Below, piece by piece: positions 1-6,137 of a stretch of DNA of 52,459 nucleotides (its first letter is position 1; every line of letters begins with the position of its first letter). The notes beneath the pieces are model-generated. The model saw only the letters and a program-made list of their open reading frames with translations. It was not told the origin of the DNA and made no database searches. The stretch covers positions 1 to 52,459 of the forward strand of contig SUYP01000020.1 of NCBI GenBank assembly GCA_015060395.1, in the 5' to 3' direction. Source of the DNA: Bacteroidales bacterium (GTDB lineage Bacteria; Bacteroidota; Bacteroidia; Bacteroidales; UBA932). The position numbers were made by a program, and so were the translations under genes.

Positions 1-1
1 G

Positions 2-118
2 GATGACGAGTCTATTTCAGCAGAAGACCTAAAGCAGCTTAGGAAAAGCCATTTTATTTTTGTTATGCTTGTTGCCATCGGACTTCTCTATTCTCACATC
101 TGCAGATTCTTTATCTGA
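2..118 (+). CDS. C-terminal end of a small membrane protein (partial)
   Basis: An open frame enters from the left edge and stops with TGA at 116-118, giving 38 visible residues. The first half is polar (DDESISAEDLKQLRKSH) and the second half is a hydrophobic stretch (FIFVMLVAIGLLYSHI) that could be one membrane helix, ending CRFFI. The family cannot be named from this fragment. It is the last gene before the long non-coding region and reads toward it. It may belong to the same accessory element or to the flanking chromosome; the window edge prevents a decision. Confidence 0.4.
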   Translation, partial: DDESISAEDLKQLRKSHFIFVMLVAIGLLYSHICRFFI

Positions 119-183
119 CAAATTCGCATTTATCTAAGAGATATAAGCCTGGTACACTGTGCCGGGCTTCGTTGTATATATAA

Positions 184-202
184 AAGCGGCACTCGTCCTC
201 TT
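184..202 (-). repeat. 19-nt direct repeat, copy 1
   Basis: AAGCGGCACTCGTCCTCTT here and AAGCGGCACTTGCCCTCTT at 580-598 differ at two of 19 positions. Repetition of an unpaired or pairing motif inside the structured RNA suggests duplicated modules. Confidence 0.55.
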
Positions 203-245
203 CCGACCGCAAGCGGATCGTCAGAAGACGACTATCTATAACTCC

Positions 246-308
246 GGACTGCCGCAAGACTCTCGTCTTTTCACAGAAAAGCCAAGAGACTTGCCTTCAA
301 GGCAGTCC
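246..308 (-). other. Long composite hairpin in the structured RNA
   Basis: Base stem GGACTGCC (246-253) pairs perfectly with GGCAGTCC (301-308). On the minus strand an inner stem AAG/CTT, a U-U mismatch and a further five pairs continue it, and it is capped by CTTTTC/GAAAAG around a three-base loop. This is one of the clearest single hairpins of the region. Confidence 0.7.
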
Positions 309-318
309 TCCGGTGCAT

Positions 319-363
319 GGGCGGCGACATCAGTGCAGTAGTCGCCAGTCCAAGTCGCCGCCC
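319..363 (-). other. Perfect 10-bp stem in the structured RNA
   Basis: GGGCGGCGAC at 319-328 is the exact reverse complement of 354-363, enclosing 25 bases. It is followed at 388-402 by a perfect 5-bp hairpin GGCCG/CGGCC. Confidence 0.7.
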
Positions 364-466
364 TCGAACGTCAATGTGCTTAGTTAAGGCCGGTAGTCGG
401 CCAGTGCAAATAGCGACTCCAGCATTTCAATCAAACCCCGGTTTGCCACGATTCCATCCCCGGTCA

Positions 467-512
467 TCAGGTGTCTTATCAACGATTTTTGACAAAATAG
501 TTGGACACCTGA
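467..512 (-). other. Nested perfect hairpin in the structured RNA
   Basis: Nine perfect pairs (TCAGGTGTC at 467-475 with 504-512) enclose CAAC/GTTG and ATTTT/AAAAT stems closed by a short loop, so almost all 46 bases are paired. Confidence 0.7.
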
Positions 513-579
513 CTCTCTCCCCACAGGCCAACGCCCTCGTTGCAAACCTCCTCACGTTGAACCCACCCTCATCAAAGTT

Positions 580-598
580 AAGCGGCACTTGCCCTCTT
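580..598 (-). repeat. 19-nt direct repeat, copy 2
   Basis: Second copy of the motif at 184-202, 17 of 19 bases identical. It overlaps the 5' side of the 589-625 hairpin. Confidence 0.55.
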
Positions 599-625
599 GC
601 CAAAGCGAGTTTGTCAAGAAGGCAA
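589..625 (-). other. Long hairpin needing a minus-strand G-U pair
   Basis: TTGCC/GGCAA at the base, then a six-pair segment that is complete only if a U-G pair is allowed on the minus strand (an A-C mismatch on plus), then CAAA/TTTG around a five-base loop. It supports transcription from the minus strand. Confidence 0.65.
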
Positions 626-670
626 CAATTCATAACTCGCTTCGCTCGATTAAACAAACAGCGGTCTGGA

Positions 671-702
671 GACTTAAGCCTTTTCCGCTCCGCTCCAAAG
701 TC
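671..702 (-). repeat. Copy 1 of a 32-nt hairpin module
   Basis: GACTT/AAGTC closing pairs flank an internal loop and an inner stem around GGAAAA (minus strand). The same module recurs at 1300-1331 with the same length and closing pairs. This copy sits inside a longer stem, CTGGAG/CTCCAG plus four more pairs after a U-U mismatch (666-714). Confidence 0.65.
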
Positions 703-803
703 ATAAGACTCCAGCTGGTCTATGCCCCTCTTATCCCCACAGGGGAAGAATGATCGCCTTCGCTACCGTCGTCCGTAGTGGACCCTCATCCTTCGTGGCC
801 CGA

Positions 804-949
804 GAGATTAACATAATCCAAGGGTTTATTGTGTAACAGACTTCCACCGTCAACACTCGCCCCAACAAACTCAAATTAAGAAGGTTTGAGACACGTAGGA
901 ATGCCCTGCAAGCGTCAGATTACACAATATGGATTATGTTAACTATCTC
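804..949 (-). other. Long-range helix closing an 83-nt internal domain
   Basis: TTAACATAATCC (808-819) pairs perfectly with 931-942 and TATTGTGTAA (827-836) pairs perfectly with 920-929, with GAGAT/ATCTC extending the outer end. The two segments are separated by an asymmetric internal loop. The enclosed domain contains a CTCAAA/TTTGAG hairpin near 871-891. Confidence 0.65.
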
Positions 950-997
950 CCTTAGTGCCAATAAGTTACGCATCTCTTTTGCCCGCTCAGTCGAGGC

Positions 998-1166
998 GGC
1001 TGGCAATAGTGAGCCTCCCTCAGGGACTAACGGCCTCCAAGTCCGTCGGGAGGCTCAGGACTTTCGGCGTGGGGATGTCGATGTCGTCTCTTTTGCGGAT
1101 GTCAGGGAGTAGAGTAGTGGCAGCAACTCTGATGACGGCCGAAAGTCCGAAAAGGAATTGCCAGCC
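998..1166 (-). other. Perfect three-way junction in the structured RNA
   Basis: A 10-bp closing helix (998-1007 with 1157-1166) encloses two directly abutting helices: 1010-1019/1048-1057 (10 bp) and 1058-1068/1138-1148 (11 bp). No unpaired base separates the two arms, and short linkers of 2 and 8 bases complete the junction. All three helices are mismatch-free. The first arm carries an inner GGACT/AGTCC stem. Confidence 0.75.
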
Positions 1167-1299
1167 TTAGCGGCGCAGCCGCGGGCCTTCTCCTGTCTTT
1201 TATCACTTCCTTCGCAAGCTCAGTCAGTCATAAAAGCCTTCCGTAGGCAAGGTATCGGCTCTGCCGATGAGTTTAATACTGCCCGCTTTTTCCTCTCCA

Positions 1300-1331
1300 G
1301 ACTTGAAAGCCTTTCCGCTTTGCTCCAAGTC
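1300..1331 (-). repeat. Copy 2 of a 32-nt hairpin module
   Basis: Same length and layout as 671-702: GACTT/AAGTC closing pairs, a GGAGC-RRAGC-GGAAA core and a GGCTT side (minus strand). It lies within the 8-bp helix CTGCCCGC 1279-1286/1349-1356. Differences between copies fall mostly in the inner stem and keep it paired, for example AAAGC/GCTTT here against GAGC/GCTT in copy 1. Confidence 0.65.
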
Positions 1332-1430
1332 TTCCAAATCTTCCGAGGGCGGGCAGATGTCTTGCCTGCTTTCCTCCGAGCTGTCAGCAGCCGCTATCGC
1401 GTCAGCTCACATCTCGGCGCAGCCAAGACC

Positions 1431-1494
1431 GGCGAGACTGTGTGATTTATTCCGTTCCGCATACGCTCCTCTCCATAAATCCCACAGACTCGCC
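1431..1494 (-). other. 20-bp stem with two mismatches in the structured RNA
   Basis: 1431-1450 pairs with 1475-1494 at 18 of 20 positions; on the minus strand the two exceptions are a U-U and a G-A opposition, both common in RNA helices. The loop is 24 bases. Confidence 0.65.
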
Positions 1495-1620
1495 AAGGCA
1501 CGCATCAAGGTCGTGGCGTTAGTAGTTCTTAGTCAGCGTATGTGCCTGAGCCGGAAAGACCCTTATCTCCCGCTCGAACCTCAGTGCGTCCGGCTCCTGC
1601 CGCGCCCTACGGGCTTGCCC

Positions 1621-1690
1621 CCTATGGCATTTGTGGCCGATTTCCGCCTCTGCTCACGCAGACGCGAAAACCGTCCCCAAACACCATAGG
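1621..1690 (-). other. 70-nt hairpin with G-U pairs and a GNRA loop
   Basis: Outer 13-bp stem 1621-1633/1678-1690, middle stem 1640-1647/1664-1671 and terminal stem TCTGC/GCAGA (1649-1653/1658-1662). Read on the minus strand, four positions are G-U pairs and the tip is GTGA, a GNRA tetraloop. On the plus strand those positions would be A-C mismatches. This is the best evidence for the RNA's orientation. Confidence 0.7.
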
Positions 1691-1783
1691 CCAGAGATGG
1701 ATCTCCCGCTTTGGCGTGTCTGCTTCCGGACCGTCTTCTCCCGCCTGCAGGTGGTGCCGGGAGTTATATAAATGCCAATGCGC

Positions 1784-1804
1784 GGAAGTCCTGGCCGGAC
1801 TTCC
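1784..1804 (-). other. Perfect 8-bp hairpin near one end of the structured RNA
   Basis: GGAAGTCC (1784-1791) pairs with GGACTTCC (1797-1804) around a five-base loop. A CTCCCG/CGGGAG stem (1738-1743/1758-1763) precedes it on the plus strand. Confidence 0.6.
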
Positions 1805-1860
1805 TTCGAGGTTCCTCTGAATTACCTCTGAGCTTAAGACTTATAATATATATGTATGCC

Positions 1861-2559
1861 CTATATACATACTCCTTCTGACAGGTTCCATTCCTTCGAT
1901 CTGTGCCCGCTCTGGGAGTCGACGAGGAAGTACCGCATGTGTATCTGGTACTCCCGAAGGTCGAGGCCGGAGACGGTTTTATATTCATGCATGATGAATG
2001 TCACATGACCATCATTGCCTATGGTGCCGACGTGGTTCCTGAACTTGCCTCGATGAGGGCTGTAGCCTGGGGCGGTGAGCTGGAGTTTACCGACGATCCT
2101 TATGTTCTCGGGGATGGTGTCTCCGGTGATCCGGAAGGATATCTGCAGGTCGGTTTCATTGATGACTGTTGAGGATGCCATCTCAAGACATACGACAGGG
2201 AAGTCCGGAATGGGTTGAGGTTCCGGGATGCGTTCGTCGCCAATGCAGGCGAGGCCGTGATAGGCGGACATGAAGAGGTTGTACCCGCTGATGTGGGTTG
2301 AGGTATTGAATGGTGGTCGTTTGGATCTGACGCTTCTGGCCAAGGCGTTCCACTCCAGCTGCTCTTCGTGGCCCAGGTTCCTCCACTCCTGGAGTCCTCT
2401 CTGATGGATGGACAGCTGCACCTGCTGGCCAGCGGTACCGGGAAACACAGGCTTCGCCTTGGTGCGGAAGAAACACTCTCCGTCCCTGTGATAGAATGTG
2501 ATTTTGCCCACTGATGCATAGCAATCAGTGAACCTGGAATTGGGGATATATTTCGGCAT
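1861..2559 (-). CDS. DUF6266-like protein, divergent paralog (232 aa)
   Basis: The function is unknown. The start is the ATG at 2559 (MPKYIPNSRF), because the longer frame begins at a non-ATG codon. The N-terminal half has the family pattern shared with the two plus-strand paralogs: a GKITFYHRDG segment, a basic FRTKAK stretch, a GQQVQ segment, and EQLEWNALA, matching QILAWNALA in the 5249 gene. The C-terminal half looks beta-rich and ends MRYFLVDSQSGHRS, matching MKYFFVNTKTGEKS of the paralog. I assign it to the DUF6266 type from this pattern, with moderate confidence. It is divergent from the five-gene operon, and its stop codon immediately precedes the structured RNA on the same strand, so the two may share a transcript. 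Confidence 0.7.
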   Translation of the reverse strand: MPKYIPNSRFTDCYASVGKITFYHRDGECFFRTKAKPVFPGTAGQQVQLSIHQRGLQEWRNLGHEEQLEWNALARSVRSKRPPFNTSTHISGYNLFMSAYHGLACIGDERIPEPQPIPDFPVVCLEMASSTVINETDLQISFRITGDTIPENIRIVGKLQLTAPGYSPHRGKFRNHVGTIGNDGHVTFIMHEYKTVSGLDLREYQIHMRYFLVDSQSGHRSKEWNLSEGVCI

Positions 2560-2596
2560 AGTCTTAAGTTTAGGATATGCAAAGTTCGTCAAAAAT

Positions 2597-2615
2597 CTTT
2601 ATGTTTTACATAAAG
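2597..2615. promoter_or_regulatory. Palindrome in the divergent intergenic region
   Basis: CTTTATGT and ACATAAAG are perfect 8-bp inverted repeats around a 3-bp spacer, midway between the divergent DUF6266-like genes. It could be an operator for both. TTGCACAA at 2648-2655, an 8 of 9 match to the inverted GTTGTGCAA motif of 6020-6125, lies just downstream. The role is inferred. Confidence 0.4.
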
Positions 2616-2672
2616 CGAAACTTTAGTTGTAAAATCTTAAAACATTATTGCACAATATATTAAATAAATCCT

Positions 2673-2680
2673 TATCTTTG
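2673..2680 (+). promoter_or_regulatory. Bacteroidota -7 box for the DUF6266/lysis operon
   Basis: TATCTTTG fits the TAnnTTTG consensus, 34 bases before the chosen ATG at 2714. No good TTTG -33 box was seen at the usual distance. Confidence 0.45.
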
Positions 2681-2713
2681 CCTTTGGAATTGAGGGGGCT
2701 GCACCGTAGCCTT

Positions 2714-3775
2714 ATGATCGTAAAACCCTCAATAGCCTTCAATGACTTCGCCGGCACAGCGAAGGATGTCACCGCCCGCAATGTCAAGGGTCGCAACATC
2801 CTCTCTTCACGTGCCCAGCATTCCAAGATAGTTACGCCCGCTCAGGCGGTCTCAAGAAACCGACTATCCAAGATCTCCCGCACATTCCGACAGCTCTCCG
2901 ATTCCCAAATTAACCAGTGGGAGGTCTTGGCTGGTCATCTTAAGGGAATCTCCACATTCGGCCAGGCTGCAAGCCTGACAGCTCACAATGCATTCGTCCG
3001 CATCAACTCCAATCGTGCAATGGTCGGCATGCCTCCGCTTGAAGAGGCTCCGGTGTACATCAACGACGTTCCTGAAGTTCTCTACGATGACCTTTGGATC
3101 TCTCCGGATATGATCATCTTCACAGGTCTGCAGCAGCCTTCTGAAAGTCACGTCCTCGTATTCAAGATGTCACCGGCCCTCAGTCCTGGAGTGTCTTCCG
3201 GATGGGGTAAGACAGTGATCATCACTCCTGGCATGGCTCCGGACTGGGGCGATGCAGATTTGACAGCGCTTTACACCGAGGTTATGGGAGTTGCACCAGA
3301 AGCTGGCAAGAAGTATTTCTGTGAGTTCTACTGGATGGATAAGAATACCGGATTTACAGGTGAGTCAATGGCCATCAGTGCGGTCTGCAAGGCAGGCTCT
3401 ACTGCGTATAACAGGGAATATGCTCCGCGTGTTCATTACACAGATAAGATGGTTGCCAATGCAGAGAACTTCAATCTTGGAATGGATCTCGAGCTTTCTC
3501 GTGGTTCGTCTATCATGTCAGTTGAAGCTTTGCTGAACATCAATGATGTGGCGTCGTATTTTGATGACGCATTCAAGGTTGTGCCTCCGGGATTCAAGGA
3601 GGGTTACACGATGGTTTATTCCCGTTCGTCCGAAAGACCTGACTTCAAGCCTGGTTTGATTTCAGTCAGTCTGGAAGATGACTACTACAAGGGCCCTTCT
3701 TATGGCTTCTCCCACAGAGCCGGAGGATGGGAAGACAAGGTCGAGGTATTCGGAACAGGTGCATTCGTAAGATAA
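2714..3775 (+). CDS. DUF6266-like protein, long paralog (353 aa)
   Basis: First gene of the plus-strand operon; function unknown. The start is the ATG at 2714 (MIVKPSIAFNDFAGTAKDVT); the frame extends upstream only through a TTG codon. The N-terminus matches the 5249 paralog (PSIAFDEMSGSAKGVTAAKV), including the K-GR pattern, a region rich in S/R/T/Q, and an INQWEVLAGH segment in place of AWNALA. It is about 120 residues longer than its paralogs because of a C-terminal extension after residue 240 that I do not recognise. There is no signal peptide or membrane helix. The next gene starts 12 bases downstream. Confidence 0.7.
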   Translation: MIVKPSIAFNDFAGTAKDVTARNVKGRNILSSRAQHSKIVTPAQAVSRNRLSKISRTFRQLSDSQINQWEVLAGHLKGISTFGQAASLTAHNAFVRINSNRAMVGMPPLEEAPVYINDVPEVLYDDLWISPDMIIFTGLQQPSESHVLVFKMSPALSPGVSSGWGKTVIITPGMAPDWGDADLTALYTEVMGVAPEAGKKYFCEFYWMDKNTGFTGESMAISAVCKAGSTAYNREYAPRVHYTDKMVANAENFNLGMDLELSRGSSIMSVEALLNINDVASYFDDAFKVVPPGFKEGYTMVYSRSSERPDFKPGLISVSLEDDYYKGPSYGFSHRAGGWEDKVEVFGTGAFVR

Positions 3776-3787
3776 AAGTTAACAGTT

Positions 3788-4504
3788 ATGATAACAGCAA
3801 CAGGAAATAATTTCGGAGCTGGTGAGATCGTCCTGAAGGACTACCAGCGTGACCACATTATAATCTTCAATGGAGAGGTCAAGTTCGACCCTTCCAACGA
3901 AGCGTACAGGAAAGCGGATGTCCTCGAGATCTACTTCCCGGACCTTTCTCTCAACAAGAGTTCCATCTCTGGAATCCTCATGCACGGTTCCGCTTCGCCT
4001 CGTCCTCGCGGTACCTGCGTGAAGACCTGGATCAAGGACTGCAACACAGTGTGCGTGGAAAAGGTTACTGCATGGGATGACGAGGAGCAGATTACATTGT
4101 GCTTTGCTTGTGCTTATGTTCCTAAAGGTCAGCATCAGATGTTTGAGCCAATGGATTGGCTTAATGTATCCGCACAGAACACAGTCGGTTCGATAAGCAT
4201 AGGCCAGACCTATTGGACGATGTGTGACGACTGGGCTTGGATTGCCATTACATTCAACAGGATCCATCTGCAGGAAGAGGGAGTCCATGCTTCATTTGAT
4301 GTAAAGGATTTCCCGGAAGACCTAGATTTTACAGGCACAATGCTTTATGATGAGCCTGTGTCACCGAGTGTCGGAACCGAGATGACAAAGTTCTCGATCA
4401 AAGGAAAGAAAGTAACCATCCTTGATGACCATCTCTACGACAGATACGAGCAGAGCTGCGGGTTCGTGGTGTTCGTCATCAGGGATAAGAATACAGCCGA
4501 ATAA
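3788..4504 (+). CDS. Unknown protein of the DUF6266/lysis operon (238 aa)
   Basis: I do not recognise this family. The ATG at 3788 follows the upstream stop by 12 bases, and the next gene starts 2 bases after its stop, so it is clearly translated within the operon. The protein is acidic and aromatic with no signal peptide or membrane segment. It has six cysteines (near residues 78, 85, 89, 104, 107 and 225, from GTCVKTWIKDCNTVCVEK, LCFACAY and QSCGFV) and a tryptophan-rich patch QTYWTMCDDWAWIAI. The many beta-prone stretches suggest a compact beta-rich fold. Given its neighbours it could be a virion or accessory protein, but that is a guess. Confidence 0.65.
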   Translation: MITATGNNFGAGEIVLKDYQRDHIIIFNGEVKFDPSNEAYRKADVLEIYFPDLSLNKSSISGILMHGSASPRPRGTCVKTWIKDCNTVCVEKVTAWDDEEQITLCFACAYVPKGQHQMFEPMDWLNVSAQNTVGSISIGQTYWTMCDDWAWIAITFNRIHLQEEGVHASFDVKDFPEDLDFTGTMLYDEPVSPSVGTEMTKFSIKGKKVTILDDHLYDRYEQSCGFVVFVIRDKNTAE

Positions 4505-4506
4505 CT

Positions 4507-4764
4507 ATGCCAAAGATGTCCCACATAGAAATCACACGCCTGCAGGGCGGTCTTGCAGTGGCGAGTTTCAGCTGCGGAGTCCTGATTGCGATGGTGTGCC
4601 TGTTCTGGATCGAGCCGCTTGGAGAGATTACATATTCTGCGATCTCGATTGTGAGCGAGCTCCTGGTTCTCTGTGGTGCGATCCTCGGTGTGAAGGCATC
4701 CTATGACATCAAATTCCACAAGTTTGAAGCAGAGCTGCTCAAGAAAGCAGACCGACACGAATAA
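4507..4764 (+). CDS. Small two-helix membrane protein, holin-like (85 aa)
   Basis: Two hydrophobic segments, about residues 15-34 (LAVASFSCGVLIAMVCLFWI) and 42-61 (SAISIVSELLVLCGAILGVK), are separated by a short acidic turn and followed by a charged tail (KFHKFEAELLKKADRHE). This size and layout fit a class II holin, which permeabilises the inner membrane at lysis. Small two-helix proteins are common, so the call rests on the next gene, which has spanin architecture. No endolysin lies beside it. It is packed in the operon, starting 2 bases after the previous stop. Confidence 0.6.
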   Translation: MPKMSHIEITRLQGGLAVASFSCGVLIAMVCLFWIEPLGEITYSAISIVSELLVLCGAILGVKASYDIKFHKFEAELLKKADRHE

Positions 4765-4773
4765 AACCAACCT

Positions 4774-5244
4774 ATGAAAAACTTCATCCTCGTTCTTTTC
4801 TCTGCCTTGTGTGTAGCCTGTGCGACTGCCCGACAGGCTGCACCGTCAGAGAAGATCATAACTGAAACTCGTATCGAGACGGTGTTTCAGACAGACACAG
4901 TATTTCTCGAAGTTCCCAAGATTGTAGAGAAGATTGTTACTGCTGACACTGTCTCTGTTCTCGAGAACGACTTTGCCCGCTCAGCTGCAGAAGTCTCAGA
5001 TGGTCTGCTCTCTCATTCCTTGGAAACAAAGCCGGTCAAACAACCGGTAGAAGTTCAGACCAAGATAGTCTATCGTGACAGCGTAGTCTTCAAAGACGTT
5101 GTCGTGTATGAGACCGTAGAAGTTGAGAAAGAGTTGACCGGCTGGCAGTCCTTCAAGATGAAGATGGGTGGCTGGTTCCTCGGAATCCTCATCATATTGA
5201 TAGTGTTCGCGATACTATATATTGTTAAATTCCTTAAACCTTAA
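4774..5244 (+). CDS. Lipoprotein with C-terminal membrane helix, u-spanin-like (156 aa)
   Basis: The N-terminus is a lipoprotein signal (MKNFILVLFSALCVAC) with cleavage expected before Cys16. The middle is Val/Thr/Glu-rich with repeated short motifs (ETVFQTDTVF, VYRDSVVF, VVVYETVEVEKE) that would form an extended periplasmic rod. A membrane helix (FLGILIILIVFAILYIV) lies at about 135-151 near the C-terminus. Anchoring in the outer membrane at one end and the inner membrane at the other is the definition of a unimolecular spanin such as phage T1 gp11, which fuses the two membranes during lysis of Gram-negative hosts. Adjacency to a holin-like gene supports this. Bacteroidota elements also carry lipoproteins of unknown role, so function is inferred. 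Confidence 0.6.
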   Translation: MKNFILVLFSALCVACATARQAAPSEKIITETRIETVFQTDTVFLEVPKIVEKIVTADTVSVLENDFARSAAEVSDGLLSHSLETKPVKQPVEVQTKIVYRDSVVFKDVVVYETVEVEKELTGWQSFKMKMGGWFLGILIILIVFAILYIVKFLKP

Positions 5245-5248
5245 AACT

Positions 5249-5956
5249 ATGAAGTACGTTCCTTCAATCGCCTTTGACGAAATGTCAGGCTCAGCAAAGG
5301 GTGTAACCGCAGCCAAGGTGCGCGGTCGTAAGTACATCCGCAATCGTGGCTACGGCGGCTCAGTCCGCACAAGTGCCCAGGCAGCAGTGAAGTCAATCTT
5401 CAAGCAGCTCTCACAGAGTTGGAAGAACCTCACCAACGCCCAGATCCTCGCATGGAATGCCCTGGCTCAGACCCAGGCAGGAAAGTCAGTTCTCGGAACA
5501 TCCGCAAAGATCTCCGGAGCCAACCTCTACTCACGCCTCAACTACTGGATTGTCTTCTGCGGTGGAGAAGCCCTCTCCAACCCACCAGCACTCCAGGGCG
5601 TTGAAGCTCCAACCGAGGCCGTCGTAACCCTCACCCCAACCAAGTTCACTTTCGAGCTCGAGAGCGAACCCGAGAATGTTCAGGACCTGAAGCTCATCAT
5701 CCAGGCCTCAGCACCTCAGTCCAACGGTGTCACCCGTGCCTACAGCAAAGCCGTTCAGATCGGTGGAGTCCTCGAGGCAGTAACAGAGGAGTACGACATC
5801 AAAGAAGACTACGACAACAAGCACGGCGCCCCTAACGCCGCCGCTCCAAAGATCTTCATGAAGTACTTCTTCGTCAACACCAAAACCGGCGAAAAATCCG
5901 GCGAAATGCTCACCATGGTCAGACTCGACGAAGACGCACCTGTAGAGGGCGAGTAA
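5249..5956 (+). CDS. DUF6266-like protein, third paralog (235 aa)
   Basis: Last gene of the operon; the ATG at 5249 lies 4 bases after the spanin-like stop. It is the clearest family member: an N-terminal segment SGSAKGVTAAKVRGRKYIR followed by a basic, Gln/Ser-rich stretch, NAQILAWNALA near residues 65-75, and a beta-rich C-terminal half ending MKYFFVNTKTGEKS and an acidic tail. DUF6266-type proteins are frequent in Bacteroidota and have no assigned function that I know. The conserved basic N-terminus would suit nucleic-acid binding, which is of interest beside a large structured RNA, but this is inference only. Confidence 0.7.
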   Translation: MKYVPSIAFDEMSGSAKGVTAAKVRGRKYIRNRGYGGSVRTSAQAAVKSIFKQLSQSWKNLTNAQILAWNALAQTQAGKSVLGTSAKISGANLYSRLNYWIVFCGGEALSNPPALQGVEAPTEAVVTLTPTKFTFELESEPENVQDLKLIIQASAPQSNGVTRAYSKAVQIGGVLEAVTEEYDIKEDYDNKHGAPNAAAPKIFMKYFFVNTKTGEKSGEMLTMVRLDEDAPVEGE

Positions 5957-5982
5957 TCCTTTACTACCTGAATTTTATTGAC

Positions 5983-6016
5983 AAAGCCCGCATCGGTAGA
6001 TTCCGCTGTGGGCTTT
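5983..6016 (+). terminator. Hairpin after the DUF6266/lysis operon
   Basis: AAAGCCC (5983-5989) pairs with GGGCTTT (6010-6016), 26 bases after the last stop. There is no run of T beyond the stem, so termination may be weak. Confidence 0.4.
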
Positions 6017-6019
6017 ATC

Positions 6020-6125
6020 GTTGTGCAAAAATCAACCATCGTTGTGCAATTTTTAAGCGATTTCATCGCCTTGCACAACAAATTTTACTCATTACAACCA
6101 ATTCGGTTGTGCAATGGTTGTGCAA
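6020..6125. repeat. Array of five GTTGTGCAA sites
   Basis: Direct copies lie at 6020-6028, 6041-6049, 6106-6114 and 6117-6125, with one inverted copy (TTGCACAAC) at 6071-6079. Start-to-start spacings of 21 and 11 bases are close to two turns and one turn of the helix. The array sits between the element's operon and the tRNA 3' end, the expected place for recombinase arm-type or accessory sites. An operator array is the alternative. Confidence 0.55.
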
Positions 6126-6137
6126 TTTTACAAAAAG

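Larger units (their letters stand above)
145..1804 (-). ncRNA. Candidate giant structured non-coding RNA, about 1.7 kb
   Basis: The 1.74 kb between 119 and 1860 has only short overlapping frames with no recognisable protein, yet it is filled with helices. Perfect stems include 246-253/301-308, 319-328/354-363, 388-392/398-402, 467-475/504-512, 529-533/538-542, 998-1007/1157-1166, 1010-1019/1048-1057, 1058-1068/1138-1148, 1254-1259/1263-1268, 1279-1286/1349-1356, 1548-1554/1590-1596 and 1784-1791/1797-1804, and there is a 20-bp stem with two mismatches at 1431-1450/1475-1494. The minus strand is favoured: several stems become continuous only with G-U pairs read on that strand (1621-1633/1678-1690, 1640-1647/1664-1671, 589-625, the hairpin near 1413-1427), a GTGA (GNRA) tetraloop appears at 1654-1657 on that strand, and it is purine-rich. 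One plus-strand wobble (near 764-780) argues the other way. It follows a minus-strand DUF6266-like gene whose stop is at 1861; no clear separate promoter was found. Confidence 0.75.

Noticed and set aside
317..1689. Overlapping open frames of 90-140 codons in the structured region (for example 317-706, 1158-1445, 1267-1689)
   Set aside because: Their translations are Arg/Ser/Pro/Leu-rich without recognisable domains, signal peptides or upstream signals, they overlap each other, and every one crosses multiple perfect RNA stems.
119..1860. A group II intron or RNase P/tmRNA gene
   Set aside because: No domain V-type hairpin, no reverse transcriptase, no RNase P core sequences or tmRNA ends were found by eye on either strand.
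6020..6125. A CRISPR array in the GTTGTGCAA repeats
   Set aside because: The units are only 9 bp, unequally spaced and in both orientations, with no cas gene.
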